Positions 13,372-20,832 of a stretch of 22,865 bases of DNA are shown here, piece by piece. Numbering within the stretch: the stretch's first letter is position 1; the number at the start of each line of letters is the position of its first letter. The stretch comes from Ga0077527 sp038106575 (GTDB lineage: Bacteria > Pseudomonadota > Gammaproteobacteria > Burkholderiales > SG8-41). The DNA lies in the NCBI GenBank assembly GCA_038106575.1, contig JAYOED010000035.1, forward strand, positions 1 to 22,865, in the 5' to 3' direction. The translations under genes were made by a program, and so were the position numbers. The notes under the pieces are model-generated. The model did not search any database. It was not told the DNA's origin and saw only the letters and a program-made list of their open reading frames with translations.

Positions 13372-15368
13372 TAGAGGTGGCAGCTTACTGATTGCGTTGC
13401 ACTGAACGTATGGGACTGCGGACAGTTCGCGCCGCATTGTGGCAGTGCGACACCACAGCGCGGATGAAAATGACACCCTGATGGCGGGCTGACCGGCGAC
13501 GGCGGATCGCCTGTCACCCGGATGACCGGCCGTGCCGCCCGCGGATCGGCCACCGGCACAGCCGCCAGCAAAGCCTGCGTATAGGGATGCCTCGGTGCAC
13601 GCAGCACCTCTTCCACGCTCCCGCGCTCGACGATGCGCCCCAGGTACATCACCGCGACTTCATCCGCCATGTACTCGATCACCGACATGTTGTGGCTGAT
13701 GAACAGGTAGGCAATGCCCTTGTCGTGCTGCAGGCGTTTCAGCAGGTTAAGGATCTGAGCCTGCACCGATACGTCCAGTGCGCTGGTCGGCTCGTCGCAA
13801 ACGATCAGCCGTGGCTCCACCGAAAGTGCGCGCGCAATAGCGATGCGCTGGCGCTGGCCGCCGGAAAATTCATGCGGATAGCGCTCCTTGATGTCAGGGG
13901 CCAGCCCCACTTTACCCAGCAGCGCGTCGATGCGGGTCCGCCGTTCCGCCGCAGACCCTCCAGCATGCAGTGCGAGCATGCCCTCCTCAAGCGCGTCGCC
14001 GATGCGCACCCGCGGATTGAGCGAGGCATACGGATCCTGGAAAATAATCTGCACATGCTGGCGGTGATCACGCAACTCAGCACGGTCCAGGGCCAGAAAG
14101 TCTTCACCGTCAAACAGCACCTGTCCGCCAGTCGGCTGCGTCAGTCGCAGCAACCCCTTGCCTACGGTCGTCTTGCCACAGCCCGATTCGCCAACCAGTC
14201 CCAGCGTTCGGCCCGGCGCGATATCGAATGAAACGCCGTCCACAGCCCTGACATAGCCGGCAATCCGTCGCAATACACCCTTGTACAACGGGAAGTGCAC
14301 CTGCAGCGCGTCGACCCGCAGCAGTGGAGTCTCAGAAGAACGGTAAGTTTGAGTCGCAGTCTCAGCCCGGATCGCGTCGGCCGCGCTTTCATGTCTCCCG
14401 CCGTCGTAGAGATGACATTTCGCACGATGACCGGCCACAGGCGCATCCCCCCACGGCGGAATGCGGCTGGCACAATACGCCAGCGCGCTGTCGCAGCGCT
14501 CGACAAAACGGCAACCCTCGAAATGCCGGCTCAGCGGCGGAACCGCACCGGGAATCGCTGCCAGCATACGACCCCGCCCTGCGCGATCCGGGAGGGATGC
14601 GAACAGTTTCCTCGCGTAGGGATGCGCCGGCCCGGAGAAAAACGTAGCGGCCGGAGCCGTTTCGATGATTTCACCGGCATACATCACCGCCACCTGCTGC
14701 GCCATCTGCGCCACCACCCCGAGGTCATGGGTGATCAGCAGCATCGCCATGCCCCGCTCACGCTGCAGTTCAGCCAGCAGTTCCAGCACCTGCGCCTGTA
14801 CCGTAACGTCCAGCGCCGTGGTCGGCTCATCGGCGATCAGCAGCTCCGGATCACAGGCCAATGCGATCGCAATCATCACCCGCTGCTTCATGCCGCCCGA
14901 CATCTGGAACGGATATTCCGTCGCGCGTCGGCGTGCATCCGGCATGCGCACGGCTTCCAGCAACTCCAGGACTCGCGCCGCAGTAGCGTTGCCGGTCAGC
15001 GCCGTGTGCTGCTCCACGGCCTCCGCAATCTGCGCACCGACTGTCATCACCGGGTTCAGCGATAACCCCGGCTCCTGGAAGATCATCGCCACACGCCGGC
15101 CGCGCACGTCGCGCATCCGCGCTTCCGGCAGGGCTAGCAGGTTGTCTCCGCCGAGCTCGACCGTACCACTGATGATTTCCGCCGGCTCCGGCAGCAGGCG
15201 CATGATCGATAGTGCCGTCATCGATTTACCGCAACCCGACTCGCCAACCAGTGCATAGGTTTCACCCGCGGCGATTTCAAAGCTAACGCCGTCCACAGCG
15301 CGCACCGGCGCGCCGGCGCCGCGGATCAGGGTGCGCAGGTCATGCACGCGCAGCAGCGGCGAAGTCAT
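13365..15368 (-). CDS. Fused double-ATPase subunit of an oligopeptide-type ABC importer
   Basis: The 667-residue protein joins two ABC ATPase domains of the DppD/OppD and DppF/OppF type, as in YejF. Domain 1 has Walker A GESGCGKS (42-49), signature MSGGMKQR (156-163), Walker B LLIADEP (176-182) and switch His214. Domain 2 has GESGCGKT (393-400), FSGGQRQR (501-508), LIVCDEP (521-527) and His559. After each domain is an oligopeptide-family C-terminal module with clustered cysteines: 286, 292, 299 and 318, and 632, 638, 645, 649 and 663. Such clusters bind an iron-sulphur centre in some DppD-type proteins, by family knowledge. Both sites look catalytically complete. Its ATG overlaps the permease stop by 4 nt, and it is the last gene of the operon. 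Peptide specificity cannot be read from it. Confidence 0.92.
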   Translation of the reverse strand: MTSPLLRVHDLRTLIRGAGAPVRAVDGVSFEIAAGETYALVGESGCGKSMTALSIMRLLPEPAEIISGTVELGGDNLLALPEARMRDVRGRRVAMIFQEPGLSLNPVMTVGAQIAEAVEQHTALTGNATAARVLELLEAVRMPDARRRATEYPFQMSGGMKQRVMIAIALACDPELLIADEPTTALDVTVQAQVLELLAELQRERGMAMLLITHDLGVVAQMAQQVAVMYAGEIIETAPAATFFSGPAHPYARKLFASLPDRAGRGRMLAAIPGAVPPLSRHFEGCRFVERCDSALAYCASRIPPWGDAPVAGHRAKCHLYDGGRHESAADAIRAETATQTYRSSETPLLRVDALQVHFPLYKGVLRRIAGYVRAVDGVSFDIAPGRTLGLVGESGCGKTTVGKGLLRLTQPTGGQVLFDGEDFLALDRAELRDHRQHVQIIFQDPYASLNPRVRIGDALEEGMLALHAGGSAAERRTRIDALLGKVGLAPDIKERYPHEFSGGQRQRIAIARALSVEPRLIVCDEPTSALDVSVQAQILNLLKRLQHDKGIAYLFISHNMSVIEYMADEVAVMYLGRIVERGSVEEVLRAPRHPYTQALLAAVPVADPRAARPVIRVTGDPPSPVSPPSGCHFHPRCGVALPQCGANCPQSHTFSATQSVSCHLYD

Positions 15369-16783
15369 GAGCGCCCCCCGATCATCAGCCGCGGGTCATA
15401 GGCATCGCGCACAGCGTCGGCAAACAGGTTCGCCGAAAGCACCAGCAGCAGCATGAATACGAACGCCGCGGCCAGCGACCACCACACCATCGGTTCGCGC
15501 GCCATTTCTAGCCTTGCGCTGTTGATCATGGTGCCGAAACTGATCGTCGAAGGATCGACACCGACGCCGACATAGGACAGCACCGCCTCAGCGAGCACTA
15601 GGCCGCTGAAATCCATCACCAGCGCGATCATGACGATATGCATCACGTTCGGTGCAATGTGACGCATCATGATCCGCCAGTGCGACACGCCGAAGGCATG
15701 CGCCGCCTGGATATATTCCATTTCGCGCAGCTTCAGCGTTTCGCCGCGTAGCAGCCGGCACAGCCCGGTCCAGCTGGTAATGCCGAGAATGACGCACAGC
15801 GCCAGCAGTCTTACATCGGCGCGGATTTCCGTAGTCGGAAACAGTTCGGCATGGTTCTCGATATACACCTGCATCATCAGCACCGCGGCGGCGATCAGCA
15901 GCACGCCGGGAATCGACGACAGCGTGGTATAGAGATACTGGATGGCGTCGTCGATCCAGCCTTTGAAATAGCCCGCCATCACGCCCAGCACCAGCGCAAA
16001 CGGCAGCATGACCAGCGTCGCCAGCGTACCGATCACCAGACCGGTGCGTATGCTTTTCAGAGACTGGTAGAGCACGTCTTGCCCGACCTTGTCGGTGCCG
16101 AACACGTGGTAATAAGGCGCCAGCGCAATCATCGGACCAGCGAGCACGCACAGAGAACCTGCAGCACACAGCACTGCGCGCCATTGCACGTCAGTGTTGC
16201 CTCGCCATACGTCATGCCACGCCTTCTCGATCCCGCCACCCAACTTCCGTGCCACCATTGCGCAAACGACGATGGATGCCAGAAACCAGATCAGCGCCGC
16301 CATGCTCAGACCACCAAAAGCCCTGCCCGCGACGTCGCCAAGCCAGTCGCCTGCGGGATCGCCCAGATGGGCGCCGCCGTGACGCAGTCGCGGGAATACC
16401 CGCAATTCACTTCCATCAGCATCCTGAACAGTTTCCTTGGCATACAGATGGGTAGCCAGTGGCGCCGAGTAGGTTTTCTCACGGGTCGTGCGTAAAACGT
16501 TTACGGCACGGTCCAGCAGACTCAGCACTTCCGTCGAATAAACCCGCTTGCCGTCCTGCGGCGGCAGCGCCAGCCGGAAGTGCACGGAGTCGAGCAATCC
16601 GACCAAGACAAACGCGCACAGTACGGTTGCCGCCGCCATGCCGCTGGTGCTGCGGCTGACCCGTATCCAGGGCGTGCACAGATGCGGACGGGCGCGGGTG
16701 TAAACCGCAAAGACGATCGCCCCGGCGACCAGCAGCCACACCAGCAGGTCGCTCCACAGCCACTCAGGACGGAACGGCATCAT
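15365..16783 (-). CDS. OppC/YejE-like ABC permease with long N-terminal extension
   Basis: The C-terminal half (about 228-472) is a standard binding-protein-dependent permease: FGTDKVGQDVL, several membrane segments, the EAA coupling loop EYIQAAHAFGVSHWRIMMRH, and the end AVRDAYDP. Total length is 472 residues, against about 300-340 for OppC or YejE. The extra 170 or so residues hold likely membrane segments near 11-28, 49-69, 153-178 and 204-226 and a soluble, probably periplasmic stretch at about 70-150. The order SBP-OppB-OppC-ATPase matches yejABEF. It overlaps the upstream permease stop and the downstream ATPase start by 4 nt each. Function of the extension is not known. Confidence 0.88.
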   Translation of the reverse strand: MMPFRPEWLWSDLLVWLLVAGAIVFAVYTRARPHLCTPWIRVSRSTSGMAAATVLCAFVLVGLLDSVHFRLALPPQDGKRVYSTEVLSLLDRAVNVLRTTREKTYSAPLATHLYAKETVQDADGSELRVFPRLRHGGAHLGDPAGDWLGDVAGRAFGGLSMAALIWFLASIVVCAMVARKLGGGIEKAWHDVWRGNTDVQWRAVLCAAGSLCVLAGPMIALAPYYHVFGTDKVGQDVLYQSLKSIRTGLVIGTLATLVMLPFALVLGVMAGYFKGWIDDAIQYLYTTLSSIPGVLLIAAAVLMMQVYIENHAELFPTTEIRADVRLLALCVILGITSWTGLCRLLRGETLKLREMEYIQAAHAFGVSHWRIMMRHIAPNVMHIVMIALVMDFSGLVLAEAVLSYVGVGVDPSTISFGTMINSARLEMAREPMVWWSLAAAFVFMLLLVLSANLFADAVRDAYDPRLMIGGRS

Positions 16784-17757
16784 GAGAAGCGGACCCGCGG
16801 ATCGACCAGCGTGTAGGAGATGTCGGTCAGGATCAGTCCGATGATGTAGAGTACCGAGCCCAGAAACACCATGGCGCGCACGATCGCGAAATCCTGCTGA
16901 TTGATGGCGTCGATTGTGTAGCTCCCCAGTCCGGGTATGGCGAAAAAGGATTCGGTGATCAACGCACCCATGAACAGCAGCGGAATCACCACTACGACCC
17001 CGGTCAGTATTGGGATCATCGCGTTCTGCAGCACGTGGCGGGACATGACCCGCGTTTCCGCCAATCCCTTGGCGCGTGCCGTGCGCACGTAGTCCTTACT
17101 GATTTCCTCGAGGAAGATCGTCCGGTACCAGCGCGCACTGCTGCCGATACCGCCGATGATGCCGATCAGAACCGGTAGGGCAAGAAACTTGACCGCATCA
17201 AAGCCGCCGTCATATCCGGAAATCGGCACCAGATTCCACAGCTTGCCGAACACAAACTGGCCGCCGATGATGTAGAACAGTGTCGATATCGACATCATCA
17301 CCACGCACAGCACGACACTCCAGAGGTCGATGTAGGTCGCGCGAAAAAACGCCATCAGCAACGCAAAAGAAATGTAGACCAGCAGGCCCACGATGAACGC
17401 CGGTAACTGCACCGCGAGACTCGGCCACATGCGGGTGCGGATGTCGTAGCCGATGTTGCGCCCCTGGTCGGAAGCGCCGAAGCGGAAGGCAAACAGCTTC
17501 ACCGATTTTTCGTAAAAAACGGTATCCGTAAAGCGCCCGATCCCTAATGATTTATCATTTATAAACAGATACTTATCGTATCCACGTTCGCGCTTCCATT
17601 TTTCCACCGCCTCCGGGGTGACGCGCTTGGCGCCGAGTTGCGCCCGCGCCATGTCGTCGGGGGAATTGACGAAAAAGAACAGCGCGAATGTCAGCACGTT
17701 GACGCCAATCAGCACAAAGACGCCGTATATCAGCCGGCGCACAATGTAGCCGCTCAT
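16780..17757 (-). CDS. OppB/YejB-like ABC permease
   Basis: The 325-residue protein begins with MSGYIVRRLIYGVFVLIGVN, the usual OppB/DppB first helix. It continues with about 80 residues of periplasmic loop, four to five further membrane segments, and the coupling-loop region KDYVRTARAKGLAETRVMSRH. TESFFAIPGLGSYTIDAI and the terminal DPRVRFS are typical of OppB proteins. It would pair with the OppC-like permease to form the membrane channel. The gene overlaps its neighbours by 4 nt on each side. Confidence 0.92.
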   Translation of the reverse strand: MSGYIVRRLIYGVFVLIGVNVLTFALFFFVNSPDDMARAQLGAKRVTPEAVEKWKRERGYDKYLFINDKSLGIGRFTDTVFYEKSVKLFAFRFGASDQGRNIGYDIRTRMWPSLAVQLPAFIVGLLVYISFALLMAFFRATYIDLWSVVLCVVMMSISTLFYIIGGQFVFGKLWNLVPISGYDGGFDAVKFLALPVLIGIIGGIGSSARWYRTIFLEEISKDYVRTARAKGLAETRVMSRHVLQNAMIPILTGVVVVIPLLFMGALITESFFAIPGLGSYTIDAINQQDFAIVRAMVFLGSVLYIIGLILTDISYTLVDPRVRFS

Positions 17758-19943
17758 GCGCCCTCCAAGCTGCGGCTCGCTGACTGTCGCTCACGCCGAC
17801 GCCATGTCGAAACCGCCGGCAGCACGCCCAACACCAGCGCAAAGCCGATAAGCCCCAGCGGCCACAGCACCGGCGAATTCCAGTCGCTACGCTTCTGCGC
17901 GCGTAGCACCGGATCCAGCCGCTGATATTTCAACCCGTTATTGGCAATCTGGTTGGGTTTGCGGTTGATCACCCAGGCATGATGCAGCGTGTAGTCCTTG
18001 GGAAAGAAACTCCAGACCCACGGGACATCGTGCCGCAGAATTTCGACCATGCGGTCGATGATGGTCTGACGTTCGGGCCCGTTGGCCATATGCTTCATGC
18101 GGTCGAACAGGCGGTCGTATTCCGGGTTGCGGTAGTTCGACGCGTTCTCGCCCTGGGTTTTCGCGCGCCCCTGGGGCCCGTGTAGCAGAAACAGGAAATT
18201 ATCGGGATCCGGATAATCCGCGTTCCATCCAAGAAAATAAAGCTGCGTCGTACCGCGTCGCAGCTTGTCCTGCAGGCGGTTAAAGTCAGTCGAACGGATC
18301 ACCAGCTGCACCCCGAGCTTCTTAAACTGCCGCACATACCAATCCAGCCGCGCCTTGCCGTCAGCACCGCCGCTGGTAGTGTCCAGATGCAGTAATAACG
18401 TCTCACCGGTCTTTGTGTCACGGCCATTAGGATATCCCGCCTCTGCCAGCAGGCGCCGCGCATGCTCAATGGATTTACGCCGCGGAGCGCCGTTGCGCCA
18501 GTCATAGACATAGGGATTGATGCCGGCCGCATCGGGACCCCGGTAGCCGAAGATGCCCGGAGGAATTGGGCCATGCGAAGGCAAGCCGCGACCGTTGCGA
18601 AAAATTGAAATGAACTCTTCCTGATCCACTGCGATGGAGATAGCCAGCCGCAGTTTTCGCGCACGTTCCCGTCGCACCGGTTCGGCATCACCGACCAGCG
18701 GATCAAGCATGTTGAATCCGAGATAGAACACGCTGGTGGCCAGCGAAGTCTGCAGGCGAATGCCGCGGCGAATCATATCTTCCGACAGATTGACGTCACC
18801 CTGCCCGGAAGTTTGAACCGCCTGGTCGAAAGTATCCGAGGCAATGCCGGAGGCGTCGTAATAGCCTTGCAGAAACTTGTTCCAGTAGGGAATCTGCTCC
18901 TTCTCCAGACTGAACACGACGCGGTCTATGAACGGCAGCGGCTTGCCGGCATCACGCAGCAGCCCCACAGCGGCGTCACCCGGTTCACCCTCGGCCGGAT
19001 AGACCTCCCCGTCGTAGTAGGGATTGCGCTCAAGCACCATCTGCCGGTTCGGGTTGTTGACGGTCAGCATGTACGGACCGGTACCGATCGGATACCAGTC
19101 AAGGCTGATGTTCTTCTGCGCCATGCCGGGCTGGGCGTAGAAATGGTCAGCTTCGGGCGGTACTGGCGCAAAAAATGGCATCGCCAGCCAGTAGGCGAAC
19201 TGCGGATATTTACCGCGCACCCGCACCGCGTAAGTATGTCGATCCAAAACCCTGACGCCGTCGATTTCGTGGTGTGTCAGATCGATGGCGGCATTCTCCG
19301 GCAGTTTCTCGGCTTCTCTGGCGCGCGCTTTGGCGTATTCCTTAATACCGACAATATAGTCGCCCATCAGTTGCAGAATCGGGGAATGCAGGCGCGGGTG
19401 GGCCAGCCGCTTGATCTGGTGTACGTAATCCGCTGCCACCAGTTCACGGGTGCCGGTATGTTTGAAGTCGGATAACGTATTGATATCGCGCAGGTCGGAA
19501 GCCTTAAGCGCGTGATAGCGCAGCTTGCCGGCAGCATCGACTGCAAGTGCAGGATGCGGTTGATAGCGAACGCCTTTTTTGATCCGGACCACGTATTCAC
19601 TGAACGCCACCTTCTCCGCAGGCGCCGACTCAGCCAGCACTTTGCCGGCGGCATCCAGATATCGCGGCCGCGGCACCTCCTCGGCGCCGAAGGGGATCAA
19701 CTCGTACGGGCGCTTCAGGTAATGGTACTGAAGCGGCGGCTGGTAGATGTTGGCAATGAAGGCATACTCATTCTCGGCATAGGACTGCACCGGATCGAGA
19801 TGCTTCGGTCTTTCCGTAAAAGACGTGTAGAGCGTGTTGGAGCGGGCTTCGGATGCGGGATAGGGGTCGTTCCACGGTGATCCGCCGCAGCCAGCTGCAA
19901 ACACGATTACCAGCAACGTCAGGATATGGCGAATGAGCGGCAT
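17754..19943 (-). CDS. Family 5 (oligopeptide-type) ABC solute-binding lipoprotein with C-terminal membrane helix
   Basis: The start at 19943 gives 729 residues beginning MPLIRHILTLLVIVFAAGC, a lipoprotein signal with Cys19; the open frame to 20027 is rejected because it runs into the fabI leader. The family 5 binding-protein features include PKHLDPVQSYAENEYAFIANIY near the mature N-terminus, IGTGPYMLTVNNPNRQMVLE, and WNADYPDPDNFLFLLHG. It is larger than OppA (543) or YejA (604). Unusually, the last 38 residues hold a hydrophobic helix (VLWPLGLIGFALVLGVLPAV) followed by WRRRERQ. This would place the C-terminus in the cytoplasm and anchor the protein at both ends. It is the first gene of the four-gene importer operon, divergent from fabI. 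Confidence 0.88.
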   Translation of the reverse strand: MPLIRHILTLLVIVFAAGCGGSPWNDPYPASEARSNTLYTSFTERPKHLDPVQSYAENEYAFIANIYQPPLQYHYLKRPYELIPFGAEEVPRPRYLDAAGKVLAESAPAEKVAFSEYVVRIKKGVRYQPHPALAVDAAGKLRYHALKASDLRDINTLSDFKHTGTRELVAADYVHQIKRLAHPRLHSPILQLMGDYIVGIKEYAKARAREAEKLPENAAIDLTHHEIDGVRVLDRHTYAVRVRGKYPQFAYWLAMPFFAPVPPEADHFYAQPGMAQKNISLDWYPIGTGPYMLTVNNPNRQMVLERNPYYDGEVYPAEGEPGDAAVGLLRDAGKPLPFIDRVVFSLEKEQIPYWNKFLQGYYDASGIASDTFDQAVQTSGQGDVNLSEDMIRRGIRLQTSLATSVFYLGFNMLDPLVGDAEPVRRERARKLRLAISIAVDQEEFISIFRNGRGLPSHGPIPPGIFGYRGPDAAGINPYVYDWRNGAPRRKSIEHARRLLAEAGYPNGRDTKTGETLLLHLDTTSGGADGKARLDWYVRQFKKLGVQLVIRSTDFNRLQDKLRRGTTQLYFLGWNADYPDPDNFLFLLHGPQGRAKTQGENASNYRNPEYDRLFDRMKHMANGPERQTIIDRMVEILRHDVPWVWSFFPKDYTLHHAWVINRKPNQIANNGLKYQRLDPVLRAQKRSDWNSPVLWPLGLIGFALVLGVLPAVSTWRRRERQSASRSLEGA

Positions 19944-19964
19944 CGCGGCAGAGTGTAGCCGATA

Positions 19965-19991
19965 TTGGCGGCTGCATCTTGTGGTTATAAT
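19965..19991 (+). promoter_or_regulatory. Promoter for fabI
   Basis: A perfect TATAAT -10 box (19986-19991) lies about 39 nt before the fabI ATG. The best -35 is TTGGCG (19965-19970), 15 bp away, a short spacing, so the -35 is uncertain. AAGGA (20019-20023) is a well placed ribosome site. The promoter occupies the 86-bp gap to the divergent binding-protein gene. Confidence 0.55.
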
Positions 19992-20029
19992 CGGGCGGCA
20001 CCACACCGCATATCCGTCAAGGACCAAAC

Positions 20030-20818
20030 ATGGGTTTTCTGCAGGACAAAAAAATTCTGATCACCGGAATGCTGTCGAACCGCTCCATCGCCTACGGCGT
20101 CGCCCGTGCCGCCAGCCGCGAAGGCGCGCAACTGGCGTTTACTTATCAGGGCGAAGACATCAAGGACCGGGTAATCAAACTGGCAGCCGAATTCGGTATG
20201 ACACCGGTATTGCCCTGCGACGTGACGCAGGACGACCAGATCGCCGCACTGTTTGATGGACTGGGCCGTGAATGGGGCAGCCTCGACGGACTGCTGCACT
20301 CGATCGCATTCGCCCCCAGGGAGGCGCTGAAAGGGGATTTCCTGGACGGGCTGACGCGCGAAGCCTTCAAGACCGCTCACGACATCAGCAGTTACAGCTT
20401 TGCAGCACTTGCCAAAGCCGCGTTGCCGCTGATGGACGGACGTTCCGGCGCAATGCTGACGCTGTCCTATCTCGGCGCAGAGCGCGTCGTGCCCAACTAC
20501 AACGTGATGGGACTGGCCAAGGCCAGTCTTGAAGCCAGCGTGCGCTATATGGCCAGCGATCTCGGCCCCAAGGGCATCCGCGTCAACGGCATCTCGGCCG
20601 GACCGATCAAGACGCTGGCGGCTGCCGGAATCGGCGGGTTCGGAAAAATCCTGAAATTCGTCGAAGATAACGCCCCGCTGCGGCGCAACGTGACAACTGA
20701 GGATGTCGGCAACGCGGCGGCTTTCCTACTTTCCGATCTCGCCGCAGGCATCACCGGTGAAATCACCTTCGTCGACTGCGGATTCAGCAATGTCGTCGGC
20801 GGCATGCGCAGCGAATAG
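20030..20818 (+). CDS. fabI: Enoyl-[acyl-carrier-protein] reductase [NADH]
   Basis: FabI makes the last reduction of each fatty-acid elongation cycle. The 262-residue SDR-fold protein starts with MGFLQDKKILITGMLSNRSI, the FabI-type nucleotide motif. The catalytic residues are Tyr147 in SYLGAER, Tyr157 in NYNVMGLAK and Lys164. ISAGPIKTLAAAGI and the end CGFSNVVGGM are typical, and the length equals E. coli FabI (262). This is the target family of triclosan-like inhibitors. The stop is 14 bp from the convergent ppiD stop, and the fabI/ppiD pairing is common in betaproteobacteria. Confidence 0.96.
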   Translation: MGFLQDKKILITGMLSNRSIAYGVARAASREGAQLAFTYQGEDIKDRVIKLAAEFGMTPVLPCDVTQDDQIAALFDGLGREWGSLDGLLHSIAFAPREALKGDFLDGLTREAFKTAHDISSYSFAALAKAALPLMDGRSGAMLTLSYLGAERVVPNYNVMGLAKASLEASVRYMASDLGPKGIRVNGISAGPIKTLAAAGIGGFGKILKFVEDNAPLRRNVTTEDVGNAAAFLLSDLAAGITGEITFVDCGFSNVVGGMRSE

Positions 20819-20832
20819 CCGCTGCCCGTCCG

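Noticed and set aside
13587..14231. 214-codon plus-strand frame opposite the fused ATPase
   Set aside because: It is antisense to conserved ATPase motifs, shows no domain, and has no ribosome site. The same holds for 14295-15065, 15851-16495 and 18813-19475.
19944..20027. Upstream extension of the solute-binding protein gene
   Set aside because: It would place the start 3 bp from the divergent fabI ATG and bury the lipoprotein signal 28 residues inside; the ATG at 19943 gives a normal signal.
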